Assembly (NCBI RefSeq): GCF_005860805.1
Contig: NZ_VCEJ01000005.1
Coordinates: 682,001 to 746,000 of the forward strand
Direction of reading: 5' to 3'
Source of the DNA: Dyadobacter luticola
Lineage (GTDB): Bacteria > Bacteroidota > Bacteroidia > Cytophagales > Spirosomataceae
DNA: 64,000 nucleotides
Below the pieces are notes generated by a model. That model worked only from the letters and a program-made list of their open reading frames with translations. It did not search any database and was not told the origin of the DNA. Below, one piece after another: positions 42,879 to 50,637 of this stretch. Made by a program: the position numbers and the translations under genes. Each line of letters opens with the position of its first letter. Position 1 is the stretch's first letter.

Positions 42879-43466
42879 TTAATGCTTTTGAGATAGTAAC
42901 CTGCATATCTTTTCAAATTCCTCCGGTGTATCTACGCTGGTCATGCAATTTTCAGATTCAGGCAAATATTTCTGCGCATTTATCTTATTCAAAAAATACT
43001 GCAGTGAATGTTCTCCGCTTTGACAGAATGTCTCCAATGCGGGCCGGACATGGCGGGAATACCAGGCGAGGACCGGCTCATATTTTCCATGCTGATTATA
43101 AAAGGCGGCGGCAAGTGAATCTTTTTCGATAGCGCTCAAAAAATCTCTTAAATCTTTTGCCGCAAGCAGAGGGTAATCGCAGCCGACCAGCAACAGATCA
43201 TTCTCAGGGAAATGTTTGAATGCTGTTAAAACTGCCGAAACAGGTCCGTGAGCACTGTATTCTGACAAATCATACAGTTTTTGGTAACCAATATCCTCGC
43301 ACTGAAACTGGGAAATATTGCAGGAAATCGCCACGCTTTCAGACAAATGTTTCAGCATTTGCGCCACGTACGCGTATTGCGGCATGCCGTGGTAAGTGAG
43401 CAAACTTTTATCCTTGCCCATGCGGGTGCTTTCGCCGCCACAAACTACAATGCCGTATGGTTTCAT
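42879..43466 (-). CDS. MobA-like molybdenum cofactor nucleotidyltransferase
   Basis: A 195-residue nucleotidyltransferase likely attaching GMP (or CMP) to molybdopterin. The N-terminal loop reads VVCGGESTRMGKDKSLL, which is the MobA LAGGxSxRMGxDK motif with Cys in place of Ala, and GCDYPLL (about 93-99) holds the metal-binding Asp. SEYSAHGPVSAV matches the family PGPLxGI block loosely. It is the first gene of the four-gene molybdo-enzyme operon and is divergent from the 43514 gene across an inverted repeat. GTP versus CTP specificity is not clear from sequence. Confidence 0.88.
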   Translation of the reverse strand: MKPYGIVVCGGESTRMGKDKSLLTYHGMPQYAYVAQMLKHLSESVAISCNISQFQCEDIGYQKLYDLSEYSAHGPVSAVLTAFKHFPENDLLLVGCDYPLLAAKDLRDFLSAIEKDSLAAAFYNQHGKYEPVLAWYSRHVRPALETFCQSGEHSLQYFLNKINAQKYLPESENCMTSVDTPEEFEKICRLLSQKH

Positions 43467-43479
43467 GATGGAATTCCGG

Positions 43480-43509
43480 GGAAGTTATAGCCAAATATGC
43501 GTAACTTCC
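43480..43509. promoter_or_regulatory. Inverted repeat between the mobA-like gene and the divergent unknown
   Basis: GGAAGTTA (43480-43487) / TAACTTCC (43502-43509), 14-base spacer, occupying most of the 47-base divergent gap and ending four bases before the rightward ATG. It is a possible operator for both genes. Confidence 0.45.
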
Positions 43510-43513
43510 TTTT

Positions 43514-44557
43514 ATGGAACAGGGTGATGTTACAATTTTAAAGAAGAAACCGATTTATCCGGTCAGTCCCGAGCTCAGAAAATACCTGCGGTTTTACCAG
43601 CGCGACGCGCGACTTCCGGTGGGCTACCACGATTTGCTCAATTTTTATGAGTCTTTTCCCGTAAGTGACAAAAATGGGAAGGATACTTTGTGGGAAAGTC
43701 CGCTGTATCCGCCGCATGAAATGGAGCGGCTGCATACGGGTCTGAAAAAAGCGTACGCGATGTTAAAAGCGTCGGGTAACCTGCGTATCGTGGAGCATAA
43801 GTACATTGACCGTATTGATTATTGCAAATTTGGCAATTCTAATCCGTTCAGGATCAAGATCGTAAACCGCTTGAATGACATTTACGATTATTTCTATGTC
43901 AAAAAAGCGGACTCATCAAGGATTTATGGACTGGAACTGGAAGAAATATTTTCACCCAATCAAGTCAATTATCTGGTCGACGGAGATTCATTAATCGAAG
44001 AACACATTGCGGGGATACCTGGTGATGTATTTGCCAAAACCCGCCTCCGGGAAACCGATTACAACCCGATCCGCATTGCCAAAGAATTCGTAAAATTCAA
44101 CGAACGCTGCACGATCACGCTGCTGGGCGATATGCGTTCTTACAATTTCGTGATGCAGATCACCCCGGATTTCGACGATGTTCAATTCCGCCTGCGCGCC
44201 ATCGACTTCGACCAGCAGTTTTATGAGGGTAATTTAAAAGTATATATGCCCCAATATTTCAAAGAAAACCGTCCGTACGTAGAACTGGCGATGGAGTTCT
44301 TAACTGACAAAACAGTCTTGCAATATCAACAGGAAGAACAATCCTCGATCATGTACCAGGCCCGCGCCGAGCGCCACCGCCTCCGCGAGCTCCACGAAGT
44401 ATGCCTGCAGGACAAAATCTCCACCGTCGAAAACATCCACCAGCTCCGCGAGGGCCTGGCCAAACATTTCCGCGATTCACATTATTATAAGTGTGAATCG
44501 ATGACGGAGATTATTGAGTTGAATATTAAGAATGTGATCCGGCAGGTGATTGCGTGA
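43514..44557 (+). CDS. Conserved-looking unknown protein with kinase-like motif pattern
   Basis: A 347-residue soluble protein I cannot name. The middle has spacing that resembles the catalytic core of the protein-kinase-like/aminoglycoside-kinase fold: LLGDMRSYNFVM (D206, N211), then a strand, then RAIDFDQQF (D231, D233), compared with the usual GDxxxxN and IDFD. Upstream, RIKIVNRL and YFYVKKADSS could be the N-lobe strands with a Lys, and LIEEHIAG a hinge. A Gly-rich loop is not evident. The C-terminal 100 residues are helical and charged. It is divergent from the molybdo-enzyme operon. Kinase relation is inference from motif spacing. Confidence 0.75.
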   Translation: MEQGDVTILKKKPIYPVSPELRKYLRFYQRDARLPVGYHDLLNFYESFPVSDKNGKDTLWESPLYPPHEMERLHTGLKKAYAMLKASGNLRIVEHKYIDRIDYCKFGNSNPFRIKIVNRLNDIYDYFYVKKADSSRIYGLELEEIFSPNQVNYLVDGDSLIEEHIAGIPGDVFAKTRLRETDYNPIRIAKEFVKFNERCTITLLGDMRSYNFVMQITPDFDDVQFRLRAIDFDQQFYEGNLKVYMPQYFKENRPYVELAMEFLTDKTVLQYQQEEQSSIMYQARAERHRLRELHEVCLQDKISTVENIHQLREGLAKHFRDSHYYKCESMTEIIELNIKNVIRQVIA

Positions 44558-44564
44558 GAATCTT

Positions 44565-44572
44565 TACCTTTG
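44565..44572 (+). promoter_or_regulatory. Candidate -7 promoter element for mnmA
   Basis: TACCTTTG, identical to the element before guaA and followed by the same GCG, lies 8 bases after the previous stop and 84 bases before the mnmA ATG. Confidence 0.5.
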
Positions 44573-44656
44573 CGGAACGAAACGGCGCTTCGGCACTGTT
44601 CCAAAATTTCAACTTCAATCAATCGGAAGGCATTCAACCTTTGTCGGATTACCAAA

Positions 44657-45775
44657 ATGAGCAAACACGGAAGGATTTTGGTCGCCATGAGTGGCGGCAT
44701 CGATAGCTCTCTCGCAGCTGTCATGTTACATGAACAAGGTTACGAGGTCATCGGAATGACCATGAAAACCTGGGACTACGCCAGCAGCGGTGGCACAAAA
44801 AAGGAAACCGGCTGCTGCTCCCTCGACTCCATCAACGACGCACGTAACATTGCCGTCGAACTCGGCTTTCCACATTATATTCTCGACATCCGCGCCGAAT
44901 TTGGCGATTATGTGATCGATCATTTTACCGGAGAATACCTCGAAGGGCGCACGCCAAATCCGTGCGTTTTGTGCAACACCCACATTAAATGGGACGCACT
45001 TCTCCGCCGCGCCGATCGCCTCGATTGTGAGTTTATCGCCACCGGACATTATGCCAATATGCAGTTTAACGACGGTCGGCACTATGTTTCAAAAGGTATT
45101 GACGCCTGGAAAGATCAAAGCTACGTTTTATGGGGCGTTTCGCAGGAAAGTCTCTCGCGTACTAAGTTACCTTTGGGTTATTTGCACAAATCAGAAATCC
45201 GCGAGATGGCGCGGGAGAGGGGTTTTATAGATCTGGTCAACAAAGCTGAAAGTTATGAAATATGCTTCGTGCCGGATAATGATTACCGTGGCTTTTTGAA
45301 AAGACGTATTCCTGGTCTGGAAGCGGAAGTTGCCGGCGGCAATTTTGTTTATGCCGATGGTACTGTGGTCGGAAAACATGAAGGCTATCCTTTCTACACA
45401 GTTGGACAACGTAAAGGTCTCGGCATTGCCCTGGGCCGCCCGGTTTTCGTGACTGAAATCAGAAAAGATTCCAATGAAGTAGTTTTGGGAGATATGCCCG
45501 ATCTTTTCCGCGACGGAATGAATGTTGGAAAACTAAATTTCCAGAAATACGCATCCCTGGAAAAACCACTCGAAACCGTCACCAAAGTTCGCTACAAACA
45601 CGACGGCACGCCTGCAACCATAGAACAAACCGGCCCTGATCAAATCGTAGCCCGCTTCCACGACGGCGTAAACGGCATCGCGCCAGGCCAGGCTGCTGTC
45701 TTTTATGAAGGCGATGATGTGGTTGGGGGAGGCTGGATTTTGAAGAGTTTCCGGCAGGAAGGAGCTTTACAATAA
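44657..45775 (+). CDS. mnmA: tRNA-specific 2-thiouridylase
   Basis: A 372-residue enzyme that thiolates U34 of tRNA-Lys, -Glu and -Gln. The PP-loop is VAMSGGIDSSLAAV near the start; the catalytic Cys pair lies in TPNPCVLCNTHIKW and SYEICFVPD, with ATGHYA between. GQRKGLGIALG and the C-terminal beta-barrel are complete. ATG at 44657 is chosen because homology begins at RILVAMSGG; an open frame from 44570 would start on the promoter element. It is followed by an unrelated nuclease-like gene. Confidence 0.96.
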   Translation: MSKHGRILVAMSGGIDSSLAAVMLHEQGYEVIGMTMKTWDYASSGGTKKETGCCSLDSINDARNIAVELGFPHYILDIRAEFGDYVIDHFTGEYLEGRTPNPCVLCNTHIKWDALLRRADRLDCEFIATGHYANMQFNDGRHYVSKGIDAWKDQSYVLWGVSQESLSRTKLPLGYLHKSEIREMARERGFIDLVNKAESYEICFVPDNDYRGFLKRRIPGLEAEVAGGNFVYADGTVVGKHEGYPFYTVGQRKGLGIALGRPVFVTEIRKDSNEVVLGDMPDLFRDGMNVGKLNFQKYASLEKPLETVTKVRYKHDGTPATIEQTGPDQIVARFHDGVNGIAPGQAAVFYEGDDVVGGGWILKSFRQEGALQ

Positions 45776-45861
45776 TTCCCGCCGATATTTTCTAACTTAC
45801 CTACTAATACTACTTACTCAATTTCCTCTGTATATGTTCATCAACAAACCAAACATGACAG

Positions 45862-46260
45862 ATGGAGTTAAGTCTCTTACGCCGCTTGGCGAGGGAAAGA
45901 GTAAAACAGGATTTGGTGTTGCCTAATGTTGGCATTTATCGGGAAGAGTTAGGCGCTGAAATCAGATTCAATATGGCTGGGGTTAAGGAATGTATTAATC
46001 AGCCCTTTGATCCTTATCGTGAAAAAATCTTGCTATTGATAGATGGATTAGAAGAAGCATTGTTAAATGCAACTTATGTCGGCTTCACGTCACAACAAAA
46101 TCACAATAGACAGCACGTAGTAGGATATCATTTCTTTGAAACAAGAATAGGCGGGAAGACCGCCTATTTTAATGTTCAATTGACAGTCCAGAATCAAAAC
46201 TATCTCTATTCAATTACCGAGTCGATACGCTGGGAGACCCTGGAACAAAAAAACACCTGA
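45862..46260 (+). CDS. Isolated BECR-fold (PBECR3-like) nuclease-like protein
   Basis: A 132-residue protein with the pattern of phage/conjugative-element BECR domains (Barnase-EndoU-ColicinE5-RelE): IYREELGAEIRFNMAGVKEC, then INQPFDPYREK, a helix with EEALLNATYVG, an HxxxYHFFE-like strand (VVGYHFFETRIGGKTAYF), and a final YSITES strand. The invariant-looking His, Tyr and Ser positions could form the RNase site; family assignment is from memory. Such domains usually occur in polyvalent mobile-element proteins, but no phage or conjugation gene is near. Base use is more A+T rich than the flanking mnmA and rlmB genes, suggesting transfer. The rlmB terminator lies across its 3' end. Confidence 0.65.
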   Translation: MELSLLRRLARERVKQDLVLPNVGIYREELGAEIRFNMAGVKECINQPFDPYREKILLLIDGLEEALLNATYVGFTSQQNHNRQHVVGYHFFETRIGGKTAYFNVQLTVQNQNYLYSITESIRWETLEQKNT

Positions 46261-46302
46261 CGTGCTTAGAGGAGATGCAATCCAATGCCGGTTCAGGTGT
46301 TT
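46245..46302 (-). terminator. rlmB terminator embedded in the end of the BECR-like gene
   Basis: AAACACCTGA (46251-46260) / TCAGGTGTTT (46293-46302), a perfect 10-bp stem with a 32-base loop. On the minus strand the stem runs into seven T. The left arm contains the stop codon of the plus-strand gene. Confidence 0.6.
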
Positions 46303-46350
46303 ATCAAAAATAATAAAACTTTATTAAAATAAAAATTTTTGGCGCAGAGC

Positions 46351-47118
46351 CTACACCCGCTGCCGTACCGCCTCATACAGCACAATCGAACTCGCCACCG
46401 AAACATTCAGCGAATCAACTTGTCCGTTTAGGGGAATACGTGCGCCGCTGTCGGCTAGCTGGATGAATTCTTTGGAAATACCGTCTTCTTCTGATCCCAT
46501 GATGATGACTGTCGGGATGGTGAAGTCAATGTCGTAGAGGGACTTATCGGTTTTTTCGGTACAGGCTACGATTTGCAGGCCGCTGTTTCGAAGGTATAGT
46601 AATGTTTCGTAAAGATTCGGCTCGCGGCAGACTGGCAGGAAGTTGAGCGCGCCTGACGAAGTTTTCATCGCGTCAGCATTGATCTGTGCACCACCTTTTG
46701 TTGGCACGATCAGTGCCTGCACACCAGCACATTCTGCCGTCCTCGCGATGGCGCCGAAGTTGCGGACGTCGGTAACTCTGTCCAAAAGCAGCAGTAGGGG
46801 CGTTTTGCCTTCTTCAAAAACCTGCGTAAGCACATTGTGCAGCGGCATGTATTGGATGGGCGAGACAAATGCGATTACCCCCTGGTGATTTTTGCGGGTG
46901 ACGCGGTTCAATTTTTCAATCGGTACCCGCTGATAGGGGATGCCCAATTCTTTGGCGAGCTTTTCTACTTCGGCGAAGCCAAGCTCGCGCTGGATAAATA
47001 ATCGTTCTATTTCCTTGCCCGAACGAAGGGTTTCCAGTACTGACTGTGTACCAAAAACCATATCGGCCTGGGTCGGCCTCGGGGCCGGTTTTCTTATCGT
47101 ATACTTCCGTTTCTCCAT
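46351..47118 (-). CDS. rlmB: 23S rRNA guanosine-2'-O-methyltransferase (SpoU family, RlmB-like)
   Basis: A 255-residue SPOUT methyltransferase, probably modifying G2251 of 23S rRNA. The substrate-binding N-terminal domain (VFGTQSVLETLRSG) is followed by the three SpoU motifs: LDRVTDVRNFGAIARTAECA, VIIMGSEEDGIS, and IPLNGQVDSLNVSVASSI, which forms the trefoil knot and SAM site. The start overlaps the end of the GWxTD gene by 25 bases on the same strand, so translation is probably coupled. RlmB is the likeliest identity; TrmH-type paralogues are the alternative. Confidence 0.92.
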   Translation of the reverse strand: MEKRKYTIRKPAPRPTQADMVFGTQSVLETLRSGKEIERLFIQRELGFAEVEKLAKELGIPYQRVPIEKLNRVTRKNHQGVIAFVSPIQYMPLHNVLTQVFEEGKTPLLLLLDRVTDVRNFGAIARTAECAGVQALIVPTKGGAQINADAMKTSSGALNFLPVCREPNLYETLLYLRNSGLQIVACTEKTDKSLYDIDFTIPTVIIMGSEEDGISKEFIQLADSGARIPLNGQVDSLNVSVASSIVLYEAVRQRV

Positions 47119-48389
47119 GCTTCTACTACTGGATACCAGATTGGCTGGTATTCGGCATAGCGAACCAGTTCATAATGATCATCCACAAATTGATTGTTTT
47201 TTCTATTGAATGTAAAATTGACATTCTGGGCATTTCCGCGCTGATCGTAAGTCCAGACTTCACGGTCTTTGCTCCGCTGAACTTTATCCGGCGGCCCCAG
47301 AACAATGTATATCATGCCTTTATCCGTTTTCCAACCTTCTTTATAGGTAGTAAACAACTGATTGGCTTCTTCCACGCGGCTATAAAATGAGCGGATCGAC
47401 TGCTGCGCCAGCGGAGCATTTCCATTCATCAATGTCAGCCAGTATTTATCAAGGGCTTTTTTATAATCCTCCGCCTTTTTGATTTCGTTGATCTCGTTAT
47501 TGGTGCTCATATAAAGCAGCGGGCCAAGCAGCAACTGCGGGCGCGTCACTTTTGGAAAGCGCTCGTTAACAACCAGAATACCAAGACCTTCGGATTGCGT
47601 AGTATCTGCAAAAATGTTATATAAACCTTCCTTCGAGAAGTGAAGTGTTTCGGACGTATTGATGGTAAAAGTGCTGTCAGCTTCCAAAGCCCTGCTTCCG
47701 GTAGATTTTGGCGCAACATTCATCGGCGAACCGGCCGGCTCAAATTCATGATTGTAGTAAAATACATGCAGCTGATCGCTTCCTTCCGAGGCTTTTTTCA
47801 ATGTAAACGCCTCATCTGCATTGATATAGTGACGCTGCAGGGGCTGAGGACTTGCAGCTGTATGTACGCCATAAGTCTGGCTCACCGTCATTTTCTTGAA
47901 ATGGATCGTCAAGTCGTTGAGGACTTTTTTCAATGTCCCTACCTGGCTGATTTCGCTCAGGAGCACACCGTAATCCCGGTTCGGACTTTTAATGTCGTAG
48001 GCAACTACAATTTTATCGCCCGCTTTCCCAACATTTGAAGAGTCCAGCTTCACATTACCGTACCCCAGCCGCTCGCGCGTGCCATAGTCGGAGTAGATAA
48101 CGTAGTTGACATTGTAGGTCTTGATAAAATCCGTGATTGAAATCGGGTTTTTGCCTTTAAACGCATCTACGTAAAGATAAACTTTCGTCTGCGTTGTATC
48201 TTTTAAAAGGTATTTGCTTTGAATCGCCACCAGCGAAGGCTCCTCACTAATTGTAGGAGGCGCTTGCTGCAGCGCCGAAGGCCGTACCTGGGCTTCGGGA
48301 ATCTGCTTCATAGACTGTTTGGAAGACGAGCAGCCTTGGATCAGTAAAACAGCAAGAATATAGAGGTAAAAGCTTGAACCAGATCTCAT
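47094..48389 (-). CDS. GWxTD domain lipoprotein
   Basis: A 431-residue envelope protein. The start at 48389 gives a lipoprotein signal (YLYILAVLLIQGCSSSKQ, lipobox LIQGC); a frame to 48413 adds eight residues and is less likely. The C-terminal GWxTD domain is clear: EGWKTDKGMIYIVLGPPDKV near 345-364, followed by EVWTYDQRGN. The N-terminal part is beta-rich. The function of GWxTD proteins is unknown. The gene overlaps rlmB by 25 bases downstream, forming a two-gene unit. Confidence 0.88.
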   Translation of the reverse strand: MRSGSSFYLYILAVLLIQGCSSSKQSMKQIPEAQVRPSALQQAPPTISEEPSLVAIQSKYLLKDTTQTKVYLYVDAFKGKNPISITDFIKTYNVNYVIYSDYGTRERLGYGNVKLDSSNVGKAGDKIVVAYDIKSPNRDYGVLLSEISQVGTLKKVLNDLTIHFKKMTVSQTYGVHTAASPQPLQRHYINADEAFTLKKASEGSDQLHVFYYNHEFEPAGSPMNVAPKSTGSRALEADSTFTINTSETLHFSKEGLYNIFADTTQSEGLGILVVNERFPKVTRPQLLLGPLLYMSTNNEINEIKKAEDYKKALDKYWLTLMNGNAPLAQQSIRSFYSRVEEANQLFTTYKEGWKTDKGMIYIVLGPPDKVQRSKDREVWTYDQRGNAQNVNFTFNRKNNQFVDDHYELVRYAEYQPIWYPVVEAWRNGSIR

Positions 48390-48461
48390 AAATGTGTTTT
48401 CTTCATTTCTCAAGTAACGAAGTAACCTTCAAAATTACCCAATAAAACATTAAGAAATTTT

Positions 48462-49352
48462 TTATTCTGACTTCTTACTGTCACGGTTCGCATTTTTGAT
48501 CTGCTCTTCGATCGCATCCCACTGATCGTCAGACACTTCTTTCAAAAAATTGAACTGCCCCGCAGCCAATACCTCTCCGCCGTCCAGGGTAATTACTTCG
48601 CCCGTCATGTAGGCCGAAAAGTCCGACATTAAATAAGCGGCCAGGTTAGCCAATTCCTGGTGATTACCTACACGGTGCAGCGGTATACGGTTTTTGAAAG
48701 AAAATTTTTCCGCCAATTCTTTCGGAAAAAGCCTATCCCAGGCACCTTTGGTCGGGAAAGGTCCGGGGGCGATTGCGTTGAGGCGGATACCATATTTTGC
48801 CCACTCAAATGCCAGCGATTTGGTCATGGCCAGCACACCCGCTTTCGCCATCGCCGAGGGTACCACCCAGCCCGAGCCCGTCCAGGCGTAGGTGGTGGAA
48901 ATGTTGAGTACGGTACCTTTAATGTTATTTTCGATCCAGTATTTGCCCAAAGCGAGCGTGAAATAGTAGGTGCCGCGAAGGACAATGTCGACGACGACAT
49001 CCACGGCTTTATAGGACAACTTTTCGGTAGGACTGATAAAATTCCCCGCTGAGTTGTTAACCAAACCATCGACGCGACCAAATTTCTCAATCGCTTTTTG
49101 AATGACATTTTCAACCTGATCGGTTTTCCTCACATCACATTGCACCGCCAGCACCGACCCGCCGGTTTCTGCTTCCAGCTCTACCGCGGTTTTTTCCAGT
49201 ACTTCCAGTCGCCGGCTGCAAATCACCACATTCGCACCGATTTTAAGAAAATAGGTCGCCATGGATTTGCCCAATCCGGTGCCGCCGCCGGTAATAATGA
49301 TGGTTTTGTCTTTTAATGCATCTTCACGAAGCATACCTTCGGTGTAAGCCAT
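48462..49352 (-). CDS. Short-chain dehydrogenase of the 2,4-dienoyl-CoA reductase type
   Basis: A 296-residue Rossmann-fold oxidoreductase. The cofactor loop TGGGTGLGKSMA is at about 21-32 with an Arg pair (CSRRLEVL) typical of NADPH preference, and NNSAGNF is near 98. The active-site segment reads STTYAWTGSGWVVPSAMAKAG without the usual YxxxK: Ser takes the Tyr place before the Lys, which is the arrangement of mitochondrial/peroxisomal DECR enzymes. A role in beta-oxidation of unsaturated fatty acids is therefore likely. No other fatty-acid gene is adjacent. Confidence 0.9.
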   Translation of the reverse strand: MAYTEGMLREDALKDKTIIITGGGTGLGKSMATYFLKIGANVVICSRRLEVLEKTAVELEAETGGSVLAVQCDVRKTDQVENVIQKAIEKFGRVDGLVNNSAGNFISPTEKLSYKAVDVVVDIVLRGTYYFTLALGKYWIENNIKGTVLNISTTYAWTGSGWVVPSAMAKAGVLAMTKSLAFEWAKYGIRLNAIAPGPFPTKGAWDRLFPKELAEKFSFKNRIPLHRVGNHQELANLAAYLMSDFSAYMTGEVITLDGGEVLAAGQFNFLKEVSDDQWDAIEEQIKNANRDSKKSE

Positions 49353-49394
49353 AGTTGAAATGATTTATTAAAAGAAGAGCCGCGGCGAATTCAA

Positions 49395-50315
49395 CTACTG
49401 CTGGGCCAGCAGATATAACACGGCCATACGCACGGCAACACCGTTTTCGACCTGGTTCAAAATAATGGAATGATTGGAATCCGCAGCGTCGGAAGATAGC
49501 TCGACACCTCTGTTGATCGGGCCGGGGTGCATCAAAACGATTTCTTTACCCAGTTCATCGAGCATGGCCTTGTTGATGCCGTAGTAAAGTGAATATTCGC
49601 GGAGGGAGGGGAAATATTTAATCTGCTGTCTTTCAAGCTGAATGCGGAGCACATTGGCCACCTCGCACCACTGTAAAGCTTCTTTAACATTATGACTGAT
49701 CTTGACTCCAAGGTCACCCAAATGTTTCGGGATCAAGGTTGACGGCCCGCAAACCATTACTTCCGCACCGAGTTTTTGCAAACAAAAAATATTGGACAAT
49801 GCTACGCGTGAATGCGTGATATCGCCAATGATCGCAATTTTTTTACCAGCCAGATCGCCCAGTTTTTCACGCATGGAAAATGCGTCGAGCAATGCTTGTG
49901 TCGGGTGCTCGTGGGTACCGTCGCCGGCATTCACAACATTGGCAGGGATACGTGAGGAAAGATAATGCGGCGCTCCCGGGCTGCTGTGGCGCATGACGAT
50001 CATGTCGACCTTCATTGCGAGAATGTTATTCACTGTATCGAGCAGCGTCTCACCCTTTTTTACAGAGCTTCCGGATGCGGAAAAGTTGACTACATCAGCA
50101 GAAAGCCGTTTTTCGGCAAGTTCAAAAGAAAGTCTTGTACGGGTGGAATTTTCGAAAAAAACGTTGGCAATCGTAATGTCGCGGAGGGAAGGTACTTTTT
50201 TGATCGGGCGGTTGATCACCTCCTTGAATTGGGTCGCAGTATCTAATATGGTTTGAATGTCATTCTCGTTCAGGTTTTTAATTCCAAGTAAGTGCCGGAC
50301 CGAAAGTTTTGTCAT
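49395..50315 (-). CDS. pyrB: Aspartate carbamoyltransferase catalytic subunit
   Basis: A 306-residue enzyme making carbamoyl aspartate in pyrimidine synthesis. Carbamoyl-phosphate binding is FFENSTRTRLSFELAEKRL (about 49-67), followed by HPTQALLDAFSM (about 132) and HPGPINRGVEL near the end. The start is 50315 (MTKLSVRHLLGIKNL); the open frame continues 56 codons further but through non-homologous sequence and the promoter element. No pyrI regulatory subunit is nearby, and pyrR is about 20 kb away. Confidence 0.96.
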   Translation of the reverse strand: MTKLSVRHLLGIKNLNENDIQTILDTATQFKEVINRPIKKVPSLRDITIANVFFENSTRTRLSFELAEKRLSADVVNFSASGSSVKKGETLLDTVNNILAMKVDMIVMRHSSPGAPHYLSSRIPANVVNAGDGTHEHPTQALLDAFSMREKLGDLAGKKIAIIGDITHSRVALSNIFCLQKLGAEVMVCGPSTLIPKHLGDLGVKISHNVKEALQWCEVANVLRIQLERQQIKYFPSLREYSLYYGINKAMLDELGKEIVLMHPGPINRGVELSSDAADSNHSIILNQVENGVAVRMAVLYLLAQQ

Positions 50316-50637
50316 TACCGATATGCTGTAAAGTTTGGCAAAGATAACAAGGAGACCCCAAAAGGGAAACCTATGATGGATTTTATCTGACCGGATCAGA
50401 GAAATTCCAGTTTTTGCCGCAAAGCCTACCGTTAATTTCCCCCAGACGACCGAAGGATAAATCAACCCCCTTTTTGCGGCCATTATGGGAAAATACTGGA
50501 ATTGCTAGCAGCGGCAATTGCTATTTTTGCCCAAGTCCTTCCGCCATAGCCACCGGCAATTTATCCAGGACTGCTTTCTACTCAACTCATTTTCAGGATT
50601 TTGTCTCATTGATTCATTTAATGTTAAAGGGATTGCT
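50316..50637. other. Intergenic stretch between pyrB and the decayed esterase
   Basis: About 320 bases without a supported gene. TATCTTTG on the minus strand (50346 to 50339), 23 bases before the pyrB ATG, is a good -7 match and implies a very short pyrB leader. Open frames running through the region on both strands are extensions of the flanking genes without family similarity. Confidence 0.6.
50339..50346 (-). promoter_or_regulatory. Candidate -7 promoter element for pyrB
   Basis: TATCTTTG on the minus strand, exact TAnnTTTG match, 23 bases before the start codon. A TTTG lies 12 bases upstream, nearer than usual. Confidence 0.5.

Noticed and set aside
44570..44656. 29-codon N-terminal extension of mnmA
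   Set aside because: It would begin on the TAnnTTTG element, and MnmA homology starts right after 44657.
45834..45926. 30-codon frame overlapping the BECR-like gene
   Set aside because: Too short and without a recognised family; kept only as a hint that the N-terminus may have shifted.
50316..50483. 56-codon N-terminal extension of pyrB
   Set aside because: It runs through a promoter-like element and has no similarity to aspartate carbamoyltransferases, which start at MTKLSVRHL-type sequence.
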